From positions 186,001 through 250,000 of the forward strand of contig JAUFOR010000006.1 in NCBI GenBank assembly GCA_040285745.1: a stretch of 64,000 nucleotides of DNA, in the 5' to 3' direction. A model generated the notes under the pieces. It searched no databases. It worked only from the letters and a program-made list of their open reading frames with translations, and was not told the origin of the DNA. The stretch's first letter is position 1, and every line of letters starts with the position of its first letter. The DNA is from Barthelona sp. PCE. Taxonomy: Eukaryota; Metamonada: BaSk clade. The translations under genes were made by a program, and so were the position numbers. Positions 56,837 to 64,000 of this stretch are shown here, piece after piece.

Positions 56837-59239
56837 ATGTCAAACTCGACCTCAGTTCTACAACAGCTCGAGGACGATGATTCTGAGTACGAATACGAAG
56901 AAGAACAACCTACAGGAGCCGGAATGCGTTTTCTTGATATGGAAGCAGCCGGTGAGAGCGAAGAAGAAGAGGAAGACGGAGAGTATAACGAAGATGAGTT
57001 CAATGACTTCATCTCAACAATGCAAACAGATAAGCGTGGTCGTAGAAGTTTCGCTGATATTGATAAATACATGAACATGACTGAGGAGCAGGCCGAAGAC
57101 ATGTCTACTGATGCAGTAATGGATGATTCGGTACGTTTACACTTACTAAAACCTGATCTTCATGACCCCAAAATTTTCGAGGTCATGTGTCGTCCAAACA
57201 AAGAATTCCTCGCCGTGAGGCAGCTTACAATCATTGCAACGAACCATCAGCTTCGGAATAATCGTTTAGGGGTTACTGCAATATTACACGCCAATCGACG
57301 TGGTGCGATTTTCATTGAAGCAATGAATATTAAGGCGGTTGAGAACCTTTTGCAGTACGCTGGATCGGAGTACATTATGTTTACTAAACCACCGGTCCTC
57401 ATTGAAGACCCGACGAGAGTTTTCTTGAAACTATTATCCACTTCTGCTACAAATCTTACACCAGGTTCTTACGTAAGGATCAAGAAGTCACCCTACACCA
57501 GTGATTTGGGTGAAGTTGTCTTTTATAATTCTGCACGTGAAGAAGCCATGGTAAAAGTTGTACCTCGTATTAGGTATGAACGTGGTGGTGTCAAAGGACG
57601 CCCAGAGCAAAAGCTTTTCGATCTTAGCATCGCAGCAAAGTATTCAAAGTCTGGTCATATCTCAAAGAGCGTCATTCATGGTATTGAAGTTTACCATTAC
57701 AGAAGGCATAGGGTTGGTGTCAGTGATAATATGGCCTATGTCATCTGCAAGCTTGAGGATCTGGAGACTGATGGAATTGTTTTCTCAGCAAAGGAGATTC
57801 AATTTTTTAGTATGGAGAACAGACAGTCTATTGAATTCATCGTTGGAGACCGTGTGACAGCCATAGAGGAAAGTTTCAAGGCTTCACAGCTCACAGGTAC
57901 AGTTGCTAGCAAGCATGAGCGTAACGGAGAGATTTTCTTGGAGGTTGCATTTGATAGCTCGTTCAATCTTGACGGAACGTATGAATTCCCAGTGTCAGAG
58001 GTCCTGTGGTTGCCCATAACAGGCGACAAGGTGCGTTACACCGAGGAATCGACTGACTTGGAGGGAACGCTTGTTTCGTACTCGTTGGAGAACTATACAG
58101 CAGTCATTGCTACATCAACGGGTAACACAGTGACGAAATTGCTCAGCGAGATCACCAAGCCAGCACAAGAGGTTGAATCAGTTGGAGATTTTGTCAGGCA
58201 TTCGTTGATAGAGTTATCTCTTGGAAAAGTTGGAGTTATTTTACGTATGACTCCATACAATGCTACGGTTCTGTTGACTACAAACAAGATGATGGACGTT
58301 TCACTCGAACAGGTCCGTCTCATTTCTCAGGCATATGCACGTGCTACAGCTCTCGATAGTCAGCGCTCAACGATTCATAGAAGTGTTGAGGTTCAAATTT
58401 TGCGTGGTCCAGGTATGGGCCGTCACGCCACTGTGCGATATGTGTACAACTCGTATCTTTTCTGTGTCGATAACAACTCTAGATGGGTATGTGTTGCTGC
58501 AGGTGACGTTTTACTTAACAAATCTGAAGAACCTCGCATGCTTGTTAACAGCGTACCCGCATCCCTCAGCAGAGCAGCGAAGCGTACAGGTGTTCGCGTT
58601 ACTGACAAATATGTTATCATTGACAGAGGCGAGTACAAAGGAAAATACGGTTACATCGAGTCACAACACGGTGGTTTTGTCCGTGTTAAACTCGAGGCAC
58701 TCGGAAGGACAGTCTCTGTTGATCGTCAGGCTATTAGAGAAGCAAATTGGCAGAAGAGTATCGGTGAGACCACAACCATTCGTACAGCTCAATGGGAGAC
58801 AGATGATCTCTGGAATGATGAAGCCATGCCAGAGGAGACTATGGAGGTACCAGGAGAGGTAGAAGAGGAAGAGTTTGATTTGTTTGATGATGGTAAGGTG
58901 TATTCTACAATCAATGAGAAATTAGTCGACTTCGAATGGGTGCTTCGTGGTGCTTACATTTGTCACAGACAATCTGGCGAGGAAGCAGTTATTTTAGAGA
59001 AAGAAGGAGATGTCGTACTGGTTAAGTTACCTAATCAGGAGCAGACAAGGTGGCAAGTCTTTGATATTAAGCCTGGTTCCATTAGAGATGATTGTACGTT
59101 GTATGTTTGGGAGAATGATAGTTTTGAAGTCCAAGATTGTCTGTTTGCAATGGAAAGAAATATTCAATTGGCTAATAATTCTTCTACTTCACAGGACAAG
59201 GTCATTAGAATCGATAGAAACATTGCTGGTATTGAGTAA
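56837..59239 (+). CDS. SPT5: Transcription elongation factor SPT5
   Basis: 800 residues. The acidic N-terminus (about 13-60, rich in D/E) is followed by the NGN domain (about 113-200: FEVMCRPNKEFLAVRQL and HANRRGAIFIEAMNIKAV) and KOW1 (TPGSYVRIKKSPYTSDLG, then MVKVVPRIRYE). Further KOW-type units follow, among them VRGDRVTAIEE-like, GPGMGRHATVRYVYNS and DRGEYKGKYGYIESQHGG. With Spt4 it clamps RNA polymerase II and promotes processivity. It lacks the C-terminal repeat region rich in short phospho-acceptor repeats found in yeast and human. The stop TAATAAA is followed 54 nt later by the SNARE start. Confidence 0.95.
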   Translation: MSNSTSVLQQLEDDDSEYEYEEEQPTGAGMRFLDMEAAGESEEEEEDGEYNEDEFNDFISTMQTDKRGRRSFADIDKYMNMTEEQAEDMSTDAVMDDSVRLHLLKPDLHDPKIFEVMCRPNKEFLAVRQLTIIATNHQLRNNRLGVTAILHANRRGAIFIEAMNIKAVENLLQYAGSEYIMFTKPPVLIEDPTRVFLKLLSTSATNLTPGSYVRIKKSPYTSDLGEVVFYNSAREEAMVKVVPRIRYERGGVKGRPEQKLFDLSIAAKYSKSGHISKSVIHGIEVYHYRRHRVGVSDNMAYVICKLEDLETDGIVFSAKEIQFFSMENRQSIEFIVGDRVTAIEESFKASQLTGTVASKHERNGEIFLEVAFDSSFNLDGTYEFPVSEVLWLPITGDKVRYTEESTDLEGTLVSYSLENYTAVIATSTGNTVTKLLSEITKPAQEVESVGDFVRHSLIELSLGKVGVILRMTPYNATVLLTTNKMMDVSLEQVRLISQAYARATALDSQRSTIHRSVEVQILRGPGMGRHATVRYVYNSYLFCVDNNSRWVCVAAGDVLLNKSEEPRMLVNSVPASLSRAAKRTGVRVTDKYVIIDRGEYKGKYGYIESQHGGFVRVKLEALGRTVSVDRQAIREANWQKSIGETTTIRTAQWETDDLWNDEAMPEETMEVPGEVEEEEFDLFDDGKVYSTINEKLVDFEWVLRGAYICHRQSGEEAVILEKEGDVVLVKLPNQEQTRWQVFDIKPGSIRDDCTLYVWENDSFEVQDCLFAMERNIQLANNSSTSQDKVIRIDRNIAGIE

Positions 59240-59293
59240 TAAAAGTTATGAAGGTTGGAAGATTGTTTTGTTTTTTCACTCCATTTCAAAAGA

Positions 59294-60176
59294 ATGTCGC
59301 AGCAGGCTATCACCAAAATCAATAGGATTTTACACAGGCTGGACTCTATTATCGATGAAAACGGTGGAATTAAAGAAGACACCAAGCAATTGAAGCTTTC
59401 TGTCTGGAAGAGCACGCGTAACGAATTATCTTCCCACATCAAGTCCATTAGAGAGGTATGACGACGTTCAAGATTGATATACTTATGTTTAGATGGTAGA
59501 ACACAGAGATCAGATTGCTGCAAAGAAACCACATGACAGACAGGTTCGTCAGCTTACAGCTCAGATTAGGTCGGAACTCTCCAACCTCAAAGAAGAATAT
59601 GAAGATTTGGAGGGTTTGAAAACCTCAAAGGTAAAAAAGAACACTCAAGATGATGCTCCAGAGATCCGTGAACAGGTTCTCGATCTCGCACAGCAGCATA
59701 TATCCCAAATTGAGAGCAGTTTAAGCAGAAAGAAACCTTCCAGGGAGGCAGGAGAACGTGTTAAACGTTCTTCATTATTTGCTCAAAAAAAGAATGGTGA
59801 ACCTAATCAACCAACGCCAACCAAGCCACTTATCTCAGAGCAGCTCCCAGAACTTGATTGTGATGAAGGATTAGCTCAAATATACGAGAACATTGAAATT
59901 CAGGATGGTAAATTGGAAGTTTTGTATAATTCAATAGTCAAAACAACAGATACAGCATTAGTTATTGGTGATGAGTTAGACAAACATGAGGAACTAGTTG
60001 AAGTTATTAGTGATAAAACTCAAAAAGCAACTGAACAAATTTCAGATGTTAACAAGAGAATCAAAAAGGCTATTGTAAGTGTACGAGGAGGAGAAAAATG
60101 TACATTGGATCTCATTTTACTGGTTTTGGTTGTATCCATTGCTTATTATATCTATCAAATGTTATCAAAAGCATAA
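59294..60176 (+). CDS. Qc-SNARE, syntaxin-8-like, with His at the zero layer
   Basis: Exons 59294-59455 and 59493-60176 encode 281 residues. An N-terminal helical region (about 1-120) is followed by a SNARE motif (about 180-250) and a single C-terminal membrane anchor (LDLILLVLVVSIAYYIYQM, about 260-277). The SNARE motif aligns without gaps to human syntaxin 8: IQDGKLEVLYNSI with EQDAGLDALSSI, and IGDELDKHEELV with IGNELDEQNEII. At the zero ionic layer the usual Gln is His219 (codon CAT). It should act in vesicle fusion in the endosomal system. A TTTCACTCCATTTC initiator lies about 15-25 nt before the ATG. The stop TAA is followed by A (TAAA). Confidence 0.9.
59456..59492 (+). other. 37-nt intron in the SNARE gene
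   Basis: GTATGACGAC...TACTTATGTTTAG, phase 0, joining Glu54 to Met55. Reading through would add Val and a TGA stop. Confidence 0.93.
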
Positions 60177-60236
60177 AGGGGAAATTGTGAATAAAAATTA
60201 CAAAAAAGATTTTCTTTACTTTCCTAACCAGTTTGA

Positions 60237-61026
60237 TTAATCCTGTCTGGATCTTAACACAACAGTTCTTACATGTTCTTTTGTTACAACAGTCACATGT
60301 AATTTCCATCCTGATATAGCATCTCTGTTTAATGCTCCTTGCATAGCATGAGCAACAGCATGCATTAGTTCCTCTTCTTCAAGATCAGGACGCCAGAACG
60401 TCTCTGCCATACCCATAAGATTCTCTTCACACGTGCCTGCTACAATAAAATCATGAGGTTCTGTAATATCTCCGATAATATCTGTTCCATACACTCGAGG
60501 CTTACCATCTTTATCAAAGCCTGCGATGATGCCCTCAACGTAGAACGGTGACCAGCGTTTAATGTATTGTTCGTGAGAAAGCATGTGAGTAAAGGCTTCA
60601 ACATCCATATCTCGCTTTTCCTTCATTTTATAAAGGTTGCTGTGGAATTTCATTGTGCTGTGGAGTGTCTGAACGTCAGAGGCCATTCCAGCTAAGCCAT
60701 AGTAACATTCATCATTGATTCTGAAAACCTAAATATTAGTAACTGAATCCAGTTATTAAAGAGTTATGCAGCGGTTATTGTAAAGGGAAACTCGCAAAGT
60801 GTGAGTTAAAATATGAGCAATATCCCCTTTAAAAATAAAAAACACAGTTGAAGATCAACTGATTAACAACATAAAACATTTAAATGTCACATACGCGCTC
60901 GAAATCTTTGCCTAAAAACTCGGCATTGTTTCCAATTTTGCTGTCATAACCAATAGCGATGCAGGATTTTCCTGTCATTGCCATCATTGCGCCTCCATTA
61001 ATTTCCATTGGATTTTGATCTGACAT
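60237..61026 (-). CDS. PSMB3: 20S proteasome subunit beta-3
   Basis: Exon 1 is 61026-60895 (44 codons) and exon 2 is 60728-60237; together 207 residues, the usual length (about 205). Exon 1 contains GGAMMAMTGKSCIAIGYD (family GGAVMAMKGKNCVAIAAD); exon 2 continues VFRINDECYYGLAGMASDVQT (family [22 protein letters not shown], cut at the junction), then RDAISG near the C-terminus. As in all beta-3 subunits there is no catalytic Thr1, so it is a structural subunit of the beta ring. A TTTCACCTTTTTTTC initiator lies about 30-45 nt upstream of the start. The gene ends 60 nt from the convergent SNARE gene. Confidence 0.93.
60729..60894 (-). other. 166-nt intron in proteasome beta-3, with two hairpins
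   Basis: Reads GTATGTGACA...TTACTAATATTTAG on the minus strand, phase 0. It is about four times longer than the other introns. It contains two 7-bp hairpins: CAGTTGA/TCAACTG at 60845-60861 and AACTCGC/GTGAGTT at 60789-60807 (one G-U pair). Confidence 0.9.
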
Positions 61027-61637
61027 ATCTGCTAATTCCGCTCTTGAACGACTTTAAAGAAAAAAAGGTGAAAGGAGAAGGAGAAAATGTGTTTACAACA
61101 TTGACAATTAGAGTTTGCGATTGCAACATCCTCAGTTGGGAAAATCTCGATGATACATCAGGGTTGTGCGATTGAAAAGAGCAAAGGAATATCCAATGGA
61201 ATGTGAGCCTTGAAGTAATTTACTTAACATTATGTTCTTGTTTTAATATTTCACTGGTATATAGTTTGCATAAAATCATTTATGAGTTTGCAAAACTGTA
61301 TCAATGCTATTCATAGGTTCATTGTGATTGATAGTTTTCTAACATACTTTTTCAACGGTATCATAATCACTCTCCGTGGATGGATGATCATAAAAAGTAG
61401 TTAAAAGCCACAATTAGAAGCAGTTAGCCCATAAAATTCAAACAAAATTCAGATACAGCAAAGAACTCAGTTAAGCTCTTTTTTTAGATGTTATATATAA
61501 AAGCGTGTATATAAGGTCATAATATCGGTATTGTACAAAAAAATTTTAACAATTAGGAATAAATTAAGAGTTTGCAAAATAACACGATGTTTTTCATAAT
61601 TTTACTCTTTCAAGATATGTCACCTTTGACTTAGTCA
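61027..61637. other. Longest intergenic region of the window, nothing recognised
   Basis: 611 nt between proteasome beta-3 (minus) and the TOG/HEAT gene (plus). Both ends carry initiator-like motifs (TTTCACC minus near 61050; GTCACCTTTGAC plus just before 61638). The centre is AT-rich with several TATATAA-like stretches (about 61490-61520). It is large enough for an RNA polymerase III or small nuclear RNA gene but I find no A/B boxes or known snRNA signature. Confidence 0.5.
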
Positions 61638-64000
61638 ATGAGTAGCACATACGACGAGATATTTCGGGATCTGTCCTCAACGGATTCAACTTCCCGTTAC
61701 GATGCTCTTCACAAGCTGAAGATAGATCTCAGAAAGCATCGTGTGGTCGATCTAAACATCGATCTTGAGCGCCTAGTAAGGTTGCTGAACGAATGTCTTG
61801 TATATAAAGTCTGGTCTGTATCGCATCAGACTTTGCAGTTGTTACAGCAGGTTGTAGGGTCTCTTGGTGTCAGTCAGAACGAAGAGGAGATTGTTCTATT
61901 CCTTGAAAACTTCACATATAACACGATTGAGCTATTAATGAATGAAAAAGTTTTACTTCGACGAGGAGCTTCTCGATTACTGTCACAATGGAACGAGAGC
62001 TACGACATGTCGAAGGGTTACATCATTAAACGTTTTCTAGAGCATATTGGGAAAGATGTATCGTCCGATAGACTTTCTCGGTTGTTGGAAGAGATGACGT
62101 GTATAATGGAGTCGTATGAGGATCTTGACGACGCAATGTTATATGACATTTTTGTGTTCTTACACGCAAGCAAGGATGATAATAACGATGTTATGGAATT
62201 TTATGAATTTCTGAAGAACAGATTCTATACGGGTTACAAACATTTCATTAACAAAGCGGGGATCCAGGAGGAAAAGAACGTTACGGAATCGATGAGTAGG
62301 AGCTTCTCTTCTGCTTCTATGGTCTCTAATTCTGGATTCATTGGTCTTGATGTACAGTTACAACAGGCATTGAATCGTATCGAGGACGAAACCAAGTGCG
62401 TTGACCTGTTGCAGACAATCGATGATCATTTATTACGGTTACCTATTTCTTCATCATTGCAATATCTGAATAATTTGAACAAAAGTATTAAAATTCTAAC
62501 TCATTTCTTTATTGATACTACTGATAAACGCATCATCTTAGTTGCATTTGATATCCTCAACAGATTGATCCAGAAGGTTGGTCTAGATCTAATGCCTTTA
62601 TTACCGGTTGTTATTGAAGCATTAGTGAATGTGAATATTGGTGTTAGAGGTGTAGTGAACCCGCTGTTGATGGTATTCATTGAGTTATTTAAGTCGTTTA
62701 CTCCCAAAGCCGTTCTCAGAAACTTACTTGCCTTAATTCACAGCAAAAATTGGGTTGTTCGTTTTGTTGTGCTCTGCGCATTAGCACAGGGTTTACTGGT
62801 GACGGACACCGTGGCAGATATCAACCTATTGATGCCAGTGTTGTTGGAGATGGCGACTGATGAGTTTAAACCTATTCATGAGATAGTTGTGGAGATTGTC
62901 GCACATCTAGCAATTGTGTGCAGTGCTACACGCCTACGCCTACAGTTAAGTACAGCCAGTATTTCGCAGAGAGCGTCAGTCATGGAGGGTATCCACGCCC
63001 CGCATCGACTGCAGACGGTTGTTGATTCAGGCCTTTTAGACACAAGCATCTTTGATTTGACAGGGTTGGAGCAGCGAAAGCAACGCCAAAAGCAGAAGAC
63101 AATGACCCCATTACAGCAGTTTAGGAGGAGTCATTCAAGGACAAAGATACGTGAGTCTCCATCACCTGTTGCAGTTCAACCTCAGCAGCGCCCTTCACCA
63201 ACAGATGTATTCTCGCATAGAAGTCTGCCACGTTCGCCAAGTTTTGAGAATGATTTGGATGAAGGAGAGAAGTTCACCATTAATACCCTTATTTCGCCAC
63301 TCCGAAAGAAGTCATCTCCCTTGAGCAATGAGCAAGAGATGGAACTGTCCCCCCGGTTTACACCGCTGAAGGAGAAGACCCCAGTAAGACAGATCAGGGA
63401 GCCTGAGAGTCCAATGCCTGTGATTCCTCATATAGCACTGGAGGAGAGGAAGAAAGCAGAGCAGAAGACGCCCGAGAGGTACCAGGAGAAGTCAGATGAC
63501 TTCGAGGACCTGTTCAGGATAGCGAAAGAGAAGCAAAAGACCATTGATAGGAAGAAGCCTGAAGCAGTTATTGATGATCATTATAGGATAAATAGCGGAA
63601 AGCTGCTAGAGGACGATGACAGAGTCGTGGACACGTCCATCCTGTCGTCCAGTCTTGCAACACTCAAAACTAACCGAACAATGTGGAGTTCAAGGTCAAG
63701 CAGGCGTTCGCAACGCGTTTCAAATTCTGCCGGCCGGAAGACGCGCCGCACATACACACCTAGTGCGAGAAACAGAAAGATGCCTGATGCGCTGCAAAAT
63801 CTTCGGAATTCACCAACAGTAGCGACAGCTTCAGTAGTATCGTCTTCAGTAGCTTCTAGCATCGGTGATCCACATGAAAGTCATGAATCTGCACCGCCGG
63901 TGATGCAGACGAATGTGTTTGGGATGACAACACCTTCAAAAACAAATATGTCGAGTATTGCAAGTATTAACTCCTTGAAACTGGATGATCACGAAAAGAG
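61638..64000 (+). CDS. TOG/HEAT-repeat microtubule-associated protein (CLASP or TOGARAM type), 3' end outside window
   Basis: Open from ATG (MSSTYDEIFRDLSS) to the window edge, 787 codons without a stop. Residues about 1-450 are HEAT-like helix pairs, the clearest being KAVLRNLLALIHSKNWVVRFVVLCALAQGLL (about 355-385; shown in two parts: KAVLRNLLALIHSKN, WVVRFVVLCALAQGLL), typical of TOG domains that bind tubulin. From about residue 450 it becomes a long basic, Ser/Pro-rich disordered region (SPSPVAVQPQQRPSPTDVF; SRSSRRSQRVSNSAGRKTRR), as in CLASP and crescerin/TOGARAM linkers, probably bound by microtubules and phosphorylated. A further TOG domain may follow beyond the edge. A GTCACCTTTGAC initiator-like motif precedes the ATG by about 10 nt. 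The right half is visibly GC-richer than the left. Confidence 0.72.
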   Translation, partial: MSSTYDEIFRDLSSTDSTSRYDALHKLKIDLRKHRVVDLNIDLERLVRLLNECLVYKVWSVSHQTLQLLQQVVGSLGVSQNEEEIVLFLENFTYNTIELLMNEKVLLRRGASRLLSQWNESYDMSKGYIIKRFLEHIGKDVSSDRLSRLLEEMTCIMESYEDLDDAMLYDIFVFLHASKDDNNDVMEFYEFLKNRFYTGYKHFINKAGIQEEKNVTESMSRSFSSASMVSNSGFIGLDVQLQQALNRIEDETKCVDLLQTIDDHLLRLPISSSLQYLNNLNKSIKILTHFFIDTTDKRIILVAFDILNRLIQKVGLDLMPLLPVVIEALVNVNIGVRGVVNPLLMVFIELFKSFTPKAVLRNLLALIHSKNWVVRFVVLCALAQGLLVTDTVADINLLMPVLLEMATDEFKPIHEIVVEIVAHLAIVCSATRLRLQLSTASISQRASVMEGIHAPHRLQTVVDSGLLDTSIFDLTGLEQRKQRQKQKTMTPLQQFRRSHSRTKIRESPSPVAVQPQQRPSPTDVFSHRSLPRSPSFENDLDEGEKFTINTLISPLRKKSSPLSNEQEMELSPRFTPLKEKTPVRQIREPESPMPVIPHIALEERKKAEQKTPERYQEKSDDFEDLFRIAKEKQKTIDRKKPEAVIDDHYRINSGKLLEDDDRVVDTSILSSSLATLKTNRTMWSSRSSRRSQRVSNSAGRKTRRTYTPSARNRKMPDALQNLRNSPTVATASVVSSSVASSIGDPHESHESAPPVMQTNVFGMTTPSKTNMSSIASINSLKLDDHEK

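Noticed and set aside
60237-60686. Proteasome beta-3 read as a truncated gene or pseudogene starting at an internal Met
   Set aside because: The missing N-terminus is present on an upstream exon (61026-60895) joined by an intron with proper signals.
61027-61637. A snRNA or tRNA gene in the longest spacer
   Set aside because: No A/B box pair, cloverleaf or known snRNA motif was visible.
3721-63822. Other TTTAG occurrences as hidden in-frame introns in plus-strand genes
   Set aside because: Apart from 3737 and the supported acceptors, none that I checked has the full CTNAYRTTTAG context.
1-64000. Reassigned stop codon (alternative genetic code)
   Set aside because: TAA, TAG and TGA each end intact genes at family-appropriate lengths (for example TGA for the Atg22-like gene and TAG for the IPT gene).

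Overview
The window is a compact nuclear genome segment from a unicellular eukaryote. It carries eukaryote-only machinery: SPT5, prefoldin 5, APC10, LSm1, a CELF-type RNA-binding protein, a 20S proteasome beta-3 subunit, a PROPPIN/WIPI, a Qc-SNARE, ALG3, a DYRK-type kinase, a TOG/HEAT protein and a dynein-heavy-chain relative. Intergenic spacers are mostly 4 to 100 nt, genes lie on both strands, TAA, TAG and TGA all act as stops, and introns are few. Four introns are well supported (37, 41, 44 and 166 nt). All start GTATG or GTATC and end in one fused branch-point/3' splice motif, CTNAYRTTTAG. Most genes also have a TTCA-type initiator a few to about 40 nt before the ATG. Fused branch-point/acceptor motifs and initiators close to the ATG are known from metamonads (Trichomonas, Giardia), so a metamonad-like protist is my best guess. 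Presence of ALG3 argues against Trichomonas vaginalis or Giardia themselves. The species is not identified.

Layout. 0-7.4 kb: prefoldin 5, a possible 56-residue ORF, two ARM/HEAT-like paralogues, a frameshifted propeller-pseudokinase gene and TRM112. 7.5-21.9 kb: one 4,806-residue dynein-heavy-chain-like gene that seems to have lost its motor chemistry and its microtubule-binding tip. 22.4-26.3 kb: WBP2-like GRAM protein, calcineurin-B-like protein, APC10, choline-transporter-like protein and a bacterial-type cupin. 26.4-36.5 kb: a giant IPT/TIG-repeat surface protein whose signal peptide sits on a separate small first exon. 36.5-46.8 kb: WIPI, CELF, LSm1, DYRK, Atg22-like transporter, ALG3 and an unrecognised protein. 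47.1 kb: tRNA-Asp(GTC). 47.4-55.3 kb: four consecutive divergent paralogues of an undescribed propeller-like family, alternating in strand. 55.4-64 kb: DUF1963/YwqG-like protein, SPT5, Qc-SNARE, proteasome beta-3 and a TOG/HEAT-repeat gene that runs off the right edge.

Most genes are unrelated housekeeping functions and no operon-like logic is visible. The distinctive material is the pseudo-dynein, the propeller family (including its frameshifted kinase fusion), the giant receptor-like protein, and the shared intron and initiator grammar.
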